A stretch of DNA of 64,000 nt from Terramyces sp. JEL0728 (Eukaryota; Chytridiomycota; Chytridiomycetes; Rhizophydiales; Terramycetaceae): positions 62,001-126,000 of the forward strand of contig JADIIU010000025.1 of the NCBI GenBank assembly GCA_027603945.1. The letters are read 5' to 3'. A model generated the notes under the pieces. It made no database searches. It had not been told where the DNA came from and saw only the letters and a list, made by a program, of their open reading frames with translations. Shown here in pieces: positions 1-10,948 of this stretch. Each line of letters opens with the position of its first letter. Position 1 is the first letter of the stretch. The position numbers and the translations under genes were made by a program.

Positions 1-2
1 TA

Positions 3-758
3 TGTTGTATTATATTCACACTACTCATCATCTACACCAAATTACTTTCTACAATATTTCACAGATTTATGTTATTCCTATTGATGATCAATGTGCTGCA
101 AAGCTGTCTACTAATCTCACAAGCATTTAATTACAACTATTATATTGGCAGAATTAATGCATTCGTCACTCAGCTGCTGATGCTGTTTGTCGCGCTGCTA
201 AATATCCAGATACTCTCAGTATTCGCGATTCTAAATGAGGATATAACAAAAGGCAGATTGAAAGCCCTTCGGATAATTGTGGTTACAGTTTATTTGGTAA
301 TGGCACTAGCAACGTTTCTTAAATTGTTTTACGGACCAATGTTTCCTCGATGGATGCAGGCGTATAACAGCATCGGATTACTGGGCTTTGCGATTTTTAC
401 AATCTGTTATGACAATATCCAAGCAATCGGCTTGACGTATCTGGTATATAATTTCAAGAAATCCAAGCGCGGAAAAGTAACTGATAAATCGTTAGAATCC
501 ATGAAATCCATGGTTACTACTAATATCGCAATTATAATTTTTGACTGGATTGGTATCATTGGATGTGCATTGTCGCTATACTTGCCGGTGATTGTAGAGA
601 ACTACCAGCTCGCAACTTTCTTTTTTTCAATGCTTGAAATCAATGCTGGATTTCACTCTACTTTTATCATCCTGGTCCTGGCAAAACTAAAAGATTTTGC
701 CTTTGAAGACAAACCGGAAAAGTTTACCTGGAGAACACTCGTTCAGAGGAAAAAATAA
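3..758 (+). CDS. Seven-TM family protein, copy 1 (5' truncated by window edge)
   Basis: The reading frame is open from the first bases of the window into a 229-residue ORF whose first ATG is at 69. The upstream codons align with the TM1-TM2 region of its paralogues at 7092 and 8182, so the true start lies outside the window and the ATG at 69 is internal. It shares the family signature: LNIQILSVFAILNE near the end of TM3, YDNIQ...LTYLVY in TM5, TNIAIIIFDW in TM6 and EINAGFHS in TM7. About six of seven helices are visible, followed by a short charged cytosolic tail. No introns are seen. I do not recognise the family; a receptor or transporter role would be a guess from topology alone. Confidence 0.8.
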   Translation, partial: CCIIFTLLIIYTKLLSTIFHRFMLFLLMINVLQSCLLISQAFNYNYYIGRINAFVTQLLMLFVALLNIQILSVFAILNEDITKGRLKALRIIVVTVYLVMALATFLKLFYGPMFPRWMQAYNSIGLLGFAIFTICYDNIQAIGLTYLVYNFKKSKRGKVTDKSLESMKSMVTTNIAIIIFDWIGIIGCALSLYLPVIVENYQLATFFFSMLEINAGFHSTFIILVLAKLKDFAFEDKPEKFTWRTLVQRKK

Positions 759-763
759 ACACT

Positions 764-1558
764 TTATTCTTCAGCAGCCATTTTGATTCCCCGCATTAGC
801 GATTTCATCTTTTCTTCATCCAAATCAGGATACATCTAAATGAGAATTAATTACCTGCGCCATTAATCTTGTAACACTGCGTTCGGGAAACAGCGCTTTG
901 GACCTTGGTCCCCAAGTATAATTAAATTCTTCATCTCCTGTTTCTTTGAATTTGTCCAAATACAAGTGCTTCACATAATACCCCATCAGGTCTGTCATTT
1001 TACCAAACACTTCCAGCGTCCCATCGATATCTACACCGAATTTCATCATAAATGTATGAAGCGTATCAATAATTAGTAAATATTACTGTGAGCCATTGAT
1101 TTTCCATGTCCATATATCAAACACAATATTATTACAAGCAAGTTCATCTTTTCAGTTTCTCCTTTGTTCCATTCTATGAATTCTGCACGCTCTTTGCTGC
1201 GCAGCACTGATCTAAGGACATATGATTTCGAAAACTTTGTCTGCGCTTGCTTCTTTTTTTCTCTGGATACTATTTGCACCAACTCCATCCCGAAAATGTC
1301 TTTTAATCGAGCTTGAGCTCTCTGAAATACCACCAGAAACGCTTTACTCTTGTCTAGCAGCACTTTTTTCGTAATTTCATCTCTAGTCAATGGAATGCGT
1401 TTGTTTTCAGTGTATACTGCCAATCGAACTAGATTCTTTACCAGTCTATCCTGCTCTGATGTTTCTAGAGTCTGAAAGTACTTTAAGGATGATTCATACT
1501 GCTTTTGATTTTCAATTCCCTCTTCGTCTGATCTGTCGTCCTCTTCCTCTTTTGGCAT
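764..1558 (-). CDS. NSE3: NSE3 / MAGE-domain subunit of the SMC5/6 complex
   Basis: The product carries a MAGE homology domain: paired winged helices with a KSYVLRS segment, the LLVIILCLIYGHGKSMA helix, and the late WGPRSKALF motif typical of the family. NSE3 bridges NSE1 and NSE4 in the SMC5/6 DNA-repair complex in the nucleus. The start at 1558 gives an acidic N-terminus (MPKEEEDDRSDEE). Two introns are needed. One is 836-854 (19 nt, canonical), after which the protein ends in an acidic tail at 764. The other is 1067-1086 (20 nt, starts GTAATA but ends TTG, not AG). Only removal of the second restores the MAGE frame into THTFMMKFGVD-like sequence. Spliced length is about 251 residues, normal for fungal NSE3. 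NSE3 is the single MAGE gene of most non-mammals, so orthology is likely. Confidence 0.85.
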
Positions 1559-1680
1559 TTTTGATAAGTCCGAAACAGAAATTCAAACAAGATTTCAAAC
1601 AATACTGCAGGGAAATTTATCTGAAGTAGGGGCTATTGATTATTTGAACTGATGTCATTCCCTGCATTCGTCATTTTTCA

Positions 1681-2550
1681 ATGAATCTGGACGCTCTTAC
1701 AATATTCACCTGCTTATACATTACATTCCTATTATTCCTCAGCACTTTCTTTTTGGGCAGATTGCTGGTAGGACGAGCGACCTCACGTATTTTCAACAAG
1801 CTCCTTTTCTTTTCGCTGGTACTGAACCAAATAGAGTCATTCTTGGATTTCTACATAATATTTGACTATGATATTCACCATCTGTCAATATCGTCTGTTA
1901 TTGCGCATCTCACAATACTGTCGATACTGTTGCTCAATGTACAAGTGCTAGAGGTCTATTCCGTGCTCGACAAGCATATCACAAAGAAAAAACTGTGGAT
2001 ATGGAGAATAGTCATCATTTTCATATATTTTATAACTTGTATTGCAAATGTGCTATGTCTGTTTGTCAGTCAAGTCTCGGCGTGGTTATATTCCTGCATA
2101 ATATACGGCCCTTTGGTTTGGGCACTATTTGGAGTCATTTACGACAACTCGCAAACGATTTACTTGACATATCTGGTGTACTCCAAGAATAAACAGGAAG
2201 GATTGTCAAAGAAATCACTCGACTACCTAAGAAAGATGTGTTCAATCATCATAATCGTCTCGCTTCTTGACTGGATTGGATTATTTGTGTATGCGTACAC
2301 TATTACAAACGTTGTTCCTTACAGCGATCCATATATCAAACTCATTATAGTCTCTGATGTGACAGCAGGGACGCACGCCAATCTGCTTATTCATGTCATC
2401 AACGAATTAAAGAAATTCACCTTTGTGAACCAAGAAGAAGAACAAGCTATGGAGAAAACCACAATTATAGTAAAGAAAAAATCAGGTAAACCAAAATATT
2501 CAAAGTCGGAAACCGCGAGCGCAAAAACAAACATTATGCAGAGACAATAA
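1681..2550 (+). CDS. Seven-TM family protein, copy 2
   Basis: This is an uninterrupted 289-residue ORF with seven hydrophobic segments, starting at the ATG a few residues before TM1. Family landmarks are LNVQVLEVYSVLDKHIT after TM3, a WRIV stretch opening TM4, YDNSQTIYLTYLVYS in TM5, SLLDWIGLFVYAY in TM6 and a DVTAGTHANLLIHV segment in TM7. The tail after TM7 is longer than in copy 1 and Lys/Ser rich. It is one of the more divergent copies: the TM7 motif is VTAGTH, not ELNTSIH. It lies between NSE3 and TRAPPC9, both on the other strand, 122 bp from the NSE3 start. Function unknown; it looks like a plasma or endomembrane protein. Confidence 0.85.
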   Translation: MNLDALTIFTCLYITFLLFLSTFFLGRLLVGRATSRIFNKLLFFSLVLNQIESFLDFYIIFDYDIHHLSISSVIAHLTILSILLLNVQVLEVYSVLDKHITKKKLWIWRIVIIFIYFITCIANVLCLFVSQVSAWLYSCIIYGPLVWALFGVIYDNSQTIYLTYLVYSKNKQEGLSKKSLDYLRKMCSIIIIVSLLDWIGLFVYAYTITNVVPYSDPYIKLIIVSDVTAGTHANLLIHVINELKKFTFVNQEEEQAMEKTTIIVKKKSGKPKYSKSETASAKTNIMQRQ

Positions 2551-2559
2551 AGGGCTATA

Positions 2560-5500
2560 TTATGGCTCAACAACCGATATCGAAATTCGAGGTTTGAGCC
2601 AGCTTACAGTATCTATTTCATCCAGGATCAATTCCACTTCTTCGTATTTACTTTTTTTGATCACCTCTCTCTTTTCATGAATGTATTCCACTTGAGCTAA
2701 CAGCTTCAAATTACAGACCACTGGGAATTCTAGCGGGATATCGAACGTGTACGTTTGCTGAGGGCATATTGTAGGCAGCAGTCGATTGAGAGAGCCAATA
2801 GGAATTACCTGTCCAGTCTCCATAACAGGAACCCCAGTATGTGTTTCCTGGATAGGCACCAATCTAAAAATTAACCTACACGGAGATTCCTGGTAGTTGG
2901 ATATCGTCCATTTGGAGTTTACGAGAGAGTGCTTATTACATTTGTATTCTGCCGGACCTGTTTGTTCCAAGTTGTCGCTGGAATCAAGTTTTACATCAAT
3001 ATTGACTGTGCTGGACTTTACGATATGTAGCATCCGTGGTGTCAGTTCAAAGTTTCTGAATGTAAGAATCCCACTTCTTCTCTTGGACTAAATTAGCAAA
3101 TAAACCTACGCAAGCCCATCTGATAACAAGCCGTCCTCTGCATGATAACCCTCCAATTATCGCCTCTCTGTACCAGAATAGTGCCCGATGTTGCCCTTCA
3201 GGCACCGCTGTACTTTGGCCAACAATAAACTGCTTTCCTGGTGGGGTTGGAATTGCTTTTTGAACATGCTCTCTGGATAAAATTAGTCGATTCACAGGCA
3301 AAATGATTCTTTTCGTAACATTGGCATGGAGGATTGTAGTCGATGATGATTTTGGATTGGTCGCTTCTTCATCATCAAAAATATCAAAGGTAACCTTAAA
3401 GGGCTCGTCCCATTCATTCCTAATATCAAAAGTTAACAAGAATGAGTTGTTATCCCCATCAGCTTCTACGCTAGTCGACAATCTTGGATTCATCATCATT
3501 TCTTCCACGCTAATTGATCTTTCATTAGGTGTGAGCAGCGCATCAACCGGCTCGTAGCTGGAAGAATTCGTGTGATACAATATATCTGCATTCCGGAACT
3601 GCAAGGCATTTACAACTGTCAATAGGAAAGGCACAACCAATTCTCTTGTGAAAAAAGTATCCTTTTGGTCTTTACCAATTGATCCATAACTCAATCTTAT
3701 TGTCCCGCCAGTGCTACAGTAAATAAATAATTACCAATCCTTTTTGCCAAAAACACCTAAATGAATTGTGTGTTGTTCCCCAGGAGCGAGCGAAATTTTA
3801 ACTTTCACTGGTTCCAAATGGCCAACTTTTGTCATATGCGAAACTATGCTATTCTTTGGGTACGGTTCGGTAGCAAATGGCTGTTGAACTTCATCCAAAG
3901 GATAGAATGCCTTTATACTCTTTTGATACACTTCCGTTTCATAAACCGAGTCTATATTGTCTTCGGTAGTTGAAGGCAATACATGGTCTTGGAAACTCAT
4001 GAATAAATAGTCTACTACTGTTGTTCCTATATTTCGTATTGTGAATGAAAGGGAAGATCTTGTAAGTAAGCAGTTACCGTTCTCCTTCGTACAAAGTAAT
4101 TGCTTGGTGCGAACCCAAAGTAGTGTCAAGCAACTCTAGCACTGGCTGGGGCTTGATAATTTCAATTGGAAGAGACCAGGCAGGTAATCTACATTAATCA
4201 GCTTTTACTTTTCTGACGCAGCCTTCTTACCACCAGTCGAAAGAAATGCTAATTCCTTTTTCCCAAACCTATCTTGTTCCTTTTGTTTCTTCAGTTTACC
4301 ATCTTTGGTGTACTTTTCAGGATTGCCCAAAAATTGCTGCAGCGGGTGCAGAGTCTCTTCGATACACCCTCCTAGCATTTTCACATCGATCCCAGTTACT
4401 TCTAACTTTCCTGGCTCGCTAGGCACGCAACAAAGCCTTACTACGTGTGACTTTGTTTCGGCTGGAATTAAAGTGGAAATTGTGACGGGTTTGAAATTAG
4501 CATCTGCAGAACTATGATTAAAAATACCTACTGTAACGCCATCATTTGTACATCTATGTCAAAAAGATACGGATTTGCCAGTGTAATATCAATATTAATC
4601 ATTTCATTTGCAGCAAACTATCGTTCAAGACAAACTTACCAATAATTCTTTCTTTCCTTTTTCTTTCTTGGCAAATGGGCTGTACAGAAATGTCTCCTTT
4701 TTGCCGTCACCGACTTTTGACTGATGTTTTGTCACCAAATACTGCGGTGAGGGATGCACTACTTCCAACTTCCGTACTAGCGGTATTCCCAAGACAATTC
4801 CGTGTCCGCCTTTGATCAACGAAAAAATTGAATTGTTGTTTATCTTGTTTGAAGACTGCTTCTTGTGGAACATCACTACTTTTTGAAGTAGATCAGAGTA
4901 GTACTGCTTGTCTTTTGCAGACAAAAACTTGAAGAGCTTGCGCAATAATTGTGCAGTAAGTAATATAGTGTTCACATGATCTTGTTCTGATTCTGCTATT
5001 GCAATTGCCTCCTTGTAATTCCCAATTCGCAATTGAGTCCAACCAAACCTTATCCCGTACGAAGGCTTGTTAAATGGAACTTGAATTGAAAATGAAGACT
5101 GCTGTTTTAAATTGGCGACCTCTGGTTCAGGGCCATAGTCTTCAAGCCATATTTCATCATCAATGTCGGTGTCTAATGTTAAACCTTCATACCTTTATAA
5201 TTTCCCAGTATTTGGGCCACAATCTCCAGACAAGCAACAGGTCCACTTTTTTTCTGTTTTGCAGAAGCGTTCTTTACACCACTCTTAATCTTGAATTCAT
5301 GCGCTATCAAAGCAAGCATCCTCAGATAGAATGCATGTTTTCGGTTTGCCTTGATTATCGAGCAAATCGCTGACATTTCAGTGAGACTCAAAATTTGGTC
5401 TTTTAAGGATAAATATTCTGCACCGCAAGCCCATGCCCTGTTTATCCAGCTCAATACGTCTGTTTTTGTAACACCAAGTCCGTTTTGCAAGATGGCTTTT

Positions 5501-6894
5501 TCTGTTTGGGTTTGTCCAGGTTGGACAATCAATGTATTTGCTTGGCCTGCAAGTGGCTGCAATGCAGGTGCAGTTGTGATTCTGGCTGCAATTTCTGCTC
5601 CAAGACTTTTTGATTCTGAAAACCAAACAACCCCTGCCCCGTTCGTAAACTGTCCCACATATTCCAGTTTGTGCGCAGCGGCTAAAAATTCAGCAAGTTT
5701 GAGGGAAGCAAACACTTGAAGTAATGGATAGTATCCGATGGTGCCGTATGGATGTGCTTTATCATGCAGTTGAATAATATCTCTAAATTTCTCAGGCAGG
5801 TCAACTACAAAAGCATTGATACTTTCTGTCCGATAAGCAAGTTCAATCAAGTCTTCAGAGGTAATCAATAAAGCCAAATTTCCCTGAATTAAAAAAAGTT
5901 TACTTTGGTGTCATTGATGAAGCCTAATAGTTGGGTGGTAATTAGTCCTTCCATCGCTGAAGCTTGCCACTGATAATCTCCATTTACTTTTGCGCCTTCA
6001 ATTGATGCTAAATAACTAGATTAACTTCAATTACCTAGCAGTGGCCAAGTCCAGCCTCCCTACCAGCAAATACAAGTCTGCCAACAACTTTTGCGACCTT
6101 GCTGGAGTTCGCTTCTTGGTTTTATCCGGGTTCAAGATAGAAGTTACAAACGATACATTTGAAGATTGGTTATACTGGCTAAGCTGTGATTCCGTATTCA
6201 ACAGATTGCCGCTGGAATCCATCATTTTTACTACAACTGGAGATGCTATAGGGCTGATGGCAACTGGAGATTCAACTTCCTGCTGAAACGTTTGAGAAAT
6301 CAACAGAGGCATTTGAATTACAGTTCTTTTTTCCAGTTGAGTCGCGAGTGAACTAAATCCAGTCAACAAATCTGTAGTAAAATCATTGATCATCGTTTGG
6401 AGATAAAATGAAATATCTCCAACATTCGGAATCATGATTATCCCTTTTGTATCATCTAGTTGATCTTCCTTTGGCTCAAAAGCGAAACATCGATGAACCA
6501 TAGAGTTTGGGTACTAGGATTAAATCAAGTATACTCTCTGAATAATTTGCTGAAACTGTTTGTAACCCTCTGCCAAGTTTTCCAACTGCCCGCAATTCAT
6601 TACTCCAATCACACCAAATATTTGTCTTCCCAATTCAATATCTTCCAAAGGTCCCAACTCTCGATTGTAGGACTGCACATACTCGTAAAACAGTGTTCCG
6701 TCGTGAAATAGTTGGTCGTTGAACTTTCCAGAAATGGACTGTCTTGCATCTGGCACTGTTAGTTCACTCAGCTGCACACAAGATATTCCAGAAATAATAT
6801 TGAAATAGCGATTAAACGACTCTACAGTTTGCGGGTAGATTGGTACCACTATTACTTTAATCTGACACCCTTGCAGAAACGGTGCTGGCTTCAT
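2560..6894 (-). CDS. TRS120: TRAPPC9 / Trs120, TRAPP II tethering subunit
   Basis: The N-terminus (FLQGCQIKVIVVPI..., FHDGTLFYEYV, RQIFGVIGVMNCG) is the Trs120/TRAPPC9 N-terminal domain. The C-terminal half is the beta-sandwich-rich region ending SISVVEP. Trs120 is a TRAPP II subunit that acts as a Rab GEF/tether at the late Golgi and recycling endosomes. The gene reads continuously after removal of ten introns: 6514-6534, 6016-6034, 5884-5903, 5173-5192, 4618-4639, 4512-4531, 4189-4208, 4059-4077, 3714-3734 and 3056-3074. An eleventh possible intron at 3088-3105 is 18 nt, in phase and stop-free, so it may be retained. Spliced length is 1371 residues without that segment or 1377 with it; yeast Trs120 is 1289. 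The start shares a short divergent intergenic region with the seven-TM gene at 7092. Confidence 0.92.
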
Positions 6895-7091
6895 TTCTTG
6901 ATTTTAAACAGCAAAATCAAATTGCGCGATTTCAAAGACCTGCAGTTAAAGACTGGCTATCTGCATGATAAAATTGGTCACTGTCTGTAACAATCAAGGG
7001 CGACACGAACAATGCGTTGATGCCTAAACAAAGCCTGGTTCCAGCTGACCCACCTTCGGTATTTAACCAAACAACGGAGCTAGTTCCTACA

Positions 7092-7952
7092 ATGGATTTG
7101 CAGGTAAGAGTACTATCGGCCATACTTATTCTTCAATTGGCATTCATATTGGTGGTTTCTGTGTTTGGGCTTTATTCTGTCAAATCCAATCCAGTGCAAA
7201 GTCAATTCAGGATACCACTCATATTCATGCTTTCTACAAACATTGTTTTGGTAGTTTTAACTGCATTGAATTTTGGGATTTTGGAGAGTGTGGTTGTGGG
7301 ACGAATTGGGATTATCCTGGGGGATTTGGTAGCAGTTGGGATCTTGTGGGTAAACACACAATTCCTACAGATCTTCTCTGCCTTGAATGAAAATATCACC
7401 AAGAAGAAAGTCACGGTATTCCGAATAATCATGTTCACCTTGGTATTCATTGCTGATGTCTGTGATATCATTTCACTGGTTATGGTAGGCAATGTACCCT
7501 CTGGAATCAGCAAAATCAATGGCGTGGGATCTTTATTCATGGTGCTATTGATTATCACCTATGACAATGTTCAGTCAGCTTATTTGACTGCTTTGATATT
7601 ATATACCAAAAATAGAGATCCTGAAAACATGAATGCAAAGAAAAAGAAGCTTGACTCGGCAGTGCGCAAAGCCTTCACCAAGATGATGCTTACAAACATT
7701 GCAGTTTTGGTATTTGATTGGATTGCTGTCGCGTACTACCTGTACTTGTATTTGACAGCCTTTGCACCAAACAACTACCCCCTCTCTGCTGTCATTGGAA
7801 TTCAAATATGCGAGTTGAATGCTGGGATCCACGCTTGCATCATGTTATTTGTTATTCGCGCTTTGAAGGACTTTACAGTGACTAACGTCTCCAATTCTGG
7901 CGTATCTTTGAACAAGACTAAAGAAGCGAAATCTCTAGGGGATATTTATTAA
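7092..7952 (+). CDS. Seven-TM family protein, copy 3
   Basis: The ORF is intron-free and encodes 286 residues from the ATG at 7092. An in-frame ATG at 7020 would add 24 residues containing an NQT sequon. I prefer 7092 because it places the start just ahead of TM1, as in copies 4 and 5. Seven helices are clear. The signature is very close to copies 4 and 5: VNTQFLQIFSALNENIT, FRIIMFTLVF, YDNVQSAYLTALILY, TNIAVLVFDW, and QICELNAGIHACIM in TM7, then LKDFTV. The cytosolic loop between TM5 and TM6 is Lys rich (KKKKLDSAVRKAF). Unrecognised family. Confidence 0.85.
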   Translation: MDLQVRVLSAILILQLAFILVVSVFGLYSVKSNPVQSQFRIPLIFMLSTNIVLVVLTALNFGILESVVVGRIGIILGDLVAVGILWVNTQFLQIFSALNENITKKKVTVFRIIMFTLVFIADVCDIISLVMVGNVPSGISKINGVGSLFMVLLIITYDNVQSAYLTALILYTKNRDPENMNAKKKKLDSAVRKAFTKMMLTNIAVLVFDWIAVAYYLYLYLTAFAPNNYPLSAVIGIQICELNAGIHACIMLFVIRALKDFTVTNVSNSGVSLNKTKEAKSLGDIY

Positions 7953-8181
7953 TCCCAATACTACTCCGCGAGTTGAAAGTTTTTATCCTTTTTAAAAGAA
8001 TAAACTGAAATTCCAAATCACATAGTCCAATAGCAGTATCTGCCATATAAGAGTACAGCGGTTTGCCGAATGTCGGAAATAATGCTGCTCTCTATTGCGT
8101 GTCACAGCAATTGCTATTATGCTCATTGTGATGACGTTTGCAGAAAAAATGATACTTTTTTAAGCATCATTCGAGAATAAA

Positions 8182-9012
8182 ATGATAGAATTGCTGTATA
8201 TTATCGTAGTGCAGTTGATAGCAATATTTGGACTCTCGATATACGGATTAATCATTGTGCTGTCAAAGAATGGATCCATACCGAAAATTTTTCGGACGCC
8301 GATATTGATTGTCATGATAATTAATATACTACAAGTTATATCTGTAGTAATCAATTGCTTCATCTACAACCATTACTTGCTAGCCAGGATTGGAATCATT
8401 TTCAACAGTTCTTTAGTTTTAGGAATCATATATCTGAACACTCAAATTCTGCAAGTATTTTCAGTGCTGAATGAAAAATTGACTAGGGAAAAGATTCGAA
8501 TTTTCCGGATTACTTTTCTTGCTTTCGTATTCCTTACCCAATTGCCAAACAACATTACCGTCTTCTATGGCGAGGATGTGCCAAAATTACTGTCTGGTCT
8601 GGAAGGACTGACCTCCATGCTGATGATCGTCATCGTCGTAGCCTATGACAATATGCAGCAGTTCTATCTTACATATCTTGTATTTTGGAACAAGAAGGTC
8701 AAGACAGGCGGCAAAATGGACAAGAAAACAATCAAATCATTCAAGCAAATGCTGATGACGAATATAATTGTACTAGTATTTGATTGGGCTGGAATAGTTC
8801 TATACCTATGGGTAACGATGGTGTCCCTGAACACCCAAACGCTCACTCTGGATTCCCTGTTTGTAATTCAAATCTGCGAGCTAAATACTTCGATCCATAC
8901 TTGCGTTACTCTCTTTGTTGTCAAAGCCTTAAAGAACTTTACCTTTGTTGATCTGAAAATGACACCAAGGACTCCCGTCCGCAAGGATGAGGTTACCAAA
9001 GTCGAATCGTGA
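8182..9012 (+). CDS. Seven-TM family protein, copy 4
   Basis: Intron-free, 276 residues, starting at the ATG directly before TM1 (MIELLYIIVVQL). Core motifs are LNTQILQVFSVLNEKLT, FRITFLAFVFL, YDNMQQFYLTYLVF followed by KK, TNIIVLVFDWAG and QICELNTSIHTCVTLFVV, ending LKNFTFVDL and a short polar tail. It forms a tandem pair with copy 5, only 114 bp away, and the two share the LPNN turn before the external GxxVP/GPTIPP segment. The high conservation of the TM5 YDNxQ and TM6 FDW motifs suggests a conserved intramembrane function. No known GPCR signatures such as DRY or NPxxY are visible. Confidence 0.87.
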   Translation: MIELLYIIVVQLIAIFGLSIYGLIIVLSKNGSIPKIFRTPILIVMIINILQVISVVINCFIYNHYLLARIGIIFNSSLVLGIIYLNTQILQVFSVLNEKLTREKIRIFRITFLAFVFLTQLPNNITVFYGEDVPKLLSGLEGLTSMLMIVIVVAYDNMQQFYLTYLVFWNKKVKTGGKMDKKTIKSFKQMLMTNIIVLVFDWAGIVLYLWVTMVSLNTQTLTLDSLFVIQICELNTSIHTCVTLFVVKALKNFTFVDLKMTPRTPVRKDEVTKVES

Positions 9013-9126
9013 CATTCAATAAAAGCAACTGGCCAGGTGGCATTCAATAAACATGGGTCCAATATATTTGCAATTGAATGAATTTTTTGAATTACCTCAT
9101 CAATCTTTTGCTGGAATACTCAAAAT

Positions 9127-9966
9127 ATGCAGACATTGGTAATACTAGTGATAATCGGAATTATTTTGACATTTACTTTGTCTGTATTTGGAATATATTC
9201 AGTAATGTCAAAATCTAAAATACTCGCTCGGGTTTTCTACAAAGCCATCTTGATCATCATGGTAATGAATATCATACAGGCTATTGTAACCGCCATCAAT
9301 TGGTTCGTGTATACCCATTTTTTCCTTACAAGATTTGGAACTTTTCTTACAAATATGGTTGCAAATGGAATATTGTTTTTGAACACGGAAATTCTACTAG
9401 TATTTTCAGTGCTAAATGAAAATATTACAAGGAAGAAAATCAAAGTGTTCCGGATTGTCATCTTTGTATCTGTGTTTATTCTCCAGCTACCCAATAATCT
9501 GCGCGTATTTTGCGGTCCAACTATACCGCCAGCCATCAATCAATTTATGGCAAGCAGTGCGCTGCTGATGGTATTGGTGATTGTTATATATGATAACTGC
9601 CAGGCATTGTATTTAACGCTCCTTGTATTCTGGAACAAGAAAGCTAAATCGAAAGGGAAGCTAACAAAGGACACGCTGAATGCATTTAAAAGAGTATTGT
9701 TCACCAATATTTTTATTTTACTATTTGATTGGGGTGCTGTTTTGATATTCGGGTACCTGATGGCAACATATGATGCAGATTTAACCTTGCGCGACTTTGC
9801 ATTAGGTCAGATCAGTGAGCTGAACACTTCCATTCATTCTTGTATCATGATCTTTGTCATTAAAGAGCTGAAGAACTTTACATTTTCAGATGCGAGGCCA
9901 AAACAGAAGGTAAAGATTGGAGAATCAACCAAAATCATTCGCCTCACACCAAGTAATAAATTCTGA
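9127..9966 (+). CDS. Seven-TM family protein, copy 5
   Basis: Intron-free, 279 residues. It is the closest relative of copy 4: LNTEILLVFSVLNENITRKKI, FRIVIFVSVFI, the LPNNLRVFCG external turn, YDNCQALYLTLLVFWNKKAK, TNIFILLFDWG, SELNTSIHSCIMIFVI and LKNFTF. The tail is basic. Together with the neighbouring copies it shows that this locus expanded by local duplication; the copies have diverged far more in external loops than in the helices. Function unknown. Confidence 0.87.
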   Translation: MQTLVILVIIGIILTFTLSVFGIYSVMSKSKILARVFYKAILIIMVMNIIQAIVTAINWFVYTHFFLTRFGTFLTNMVANGILFLNTEILLVFSVLNENITRKKIKVFRIVIFVSVFILQLPNNLRVFCGPTIPPAINQFMASSALLMVLVIVIYDNCQALYLTLLVFWNKKAKSKGKLTKDTLNAFKRVLFTNIFILLFDWGAVLIFGYLMATYDADLTLRDFALGQISELNTSIHSCIMIFVIKELKNFTFSDARPKQKVKIGESTKIIRLTPSNKF

Positions 9967-10144
9967 TGAGAATGATGGTTTGCTATTTCCCAGGCTTTCG
10001 TTATCCCATTTATTGCTTAGATCTGCGTGTATGTGAACTAGGCTGCATCCTCCAGTTCACAATCGCTCACTAGTTTACTGAACAAAAAGAAATCCATATC
10101 TTAAGCAGGCCTGGAGTATTAACCTAATTTTTCTTGTTTTAAAA

Positions 10145-10948
10145 ATGTTGAGCGCGGACACATCAACAACTGAATCTCAGCCTGAAGACATTGAGGAAAG
10201 TATTACCGAGGATATAGTTAGAGGCCACCTTGTGGAAATGGGGTATGAACCAGACGCACTTCCAGATAATGTTTTAGCAGAGTTTGTCCAGGAATTGAAA
10301 ATTCTTTACAGAGAAGAACTTGAATGTAACAAACAAGAGAAGGAAATCGTATCAAAATCCAACCAAAAGATTATAAAGCAGGACAAGAACGACAGAGGAA
10401 AGAAACCAAAGCAAGCGTGGGACGAGTTGGATTACCAATTTGCAAACTTGGATTTAGATGGATTTAAAAAGACTGCAATCAAGCAGCGAGAGTTGCTTTC
10501 AAATTGCTCTTCTCCGATTTCTGGATTTTCTTCAGTGTCTTCTATATACGACTATGTATTCCGGAACTAAACTAGGACTCTGTTAGCGAGAGGATGGACA
10601 CCTTTTCAAGGGATTCAAAATCAACAGGATGTACTGTTTATTAATACTAGTTATCAGAGTGCCACCTCCAAGTAGGCAGAAACGGCATGATCCTGTGTCG
10701 CGTTTTCATCAACATCAATCAGAGTGGAATAAGGATGGATTCCTCAAAAGACTAAACAAATCTAACGCTGTCAGAGAGAATAGCAGGTGGGGCGGAATGG
10801 CTGCGGTTGTAATAGAGGAAAAGAAACCAAGAAAAATCAACAAGCCCTCTAATTATGGTATTTGCAATTAACCGTAGTGATTCCGTCCAAAAAAGATCGG
10901 CGTGATGTCGTATGGCAAGTGAGAAACCGTCTTGCGCTCTCAAAGTAG
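10145..10948 (+). CDS. HYLS1: HYLS1 centriolar protein
   Basis: Four exons (introns 10556-10575, 10631-10650, 10858-10877, each 20 nt) give 247 residues. The N-terminus holds the HYLS1 helix VRGHLVEMGYEP...LAEFVQEL. The C-terminal half holds the conserved HYLS1 box (RKRH/QKRHDPVSRFHQHQSEW..., then NSRWGG) and the final PSNY...PSKKDRRDVVWQVR block, which matches the human NNY-VPT-KKR-ALRWGVR pattern. HYLS1 binds SAS-4 on the outer centriole wall and is needed for cilia. Its presence implies centrioles and a flagellated stage. The last intron lies inside the PSNY motif, so the match only appears after splicing, which makes the assignment strong. Confidence 0.9.

Noticed and set aside
6932..7123. 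Minus-strand ORF of 63 residues over the seven-TM copy 3 start
   Set aside because: It overlaps the well-supported plus-strand gene, has no family match and looks like a frame shadow.
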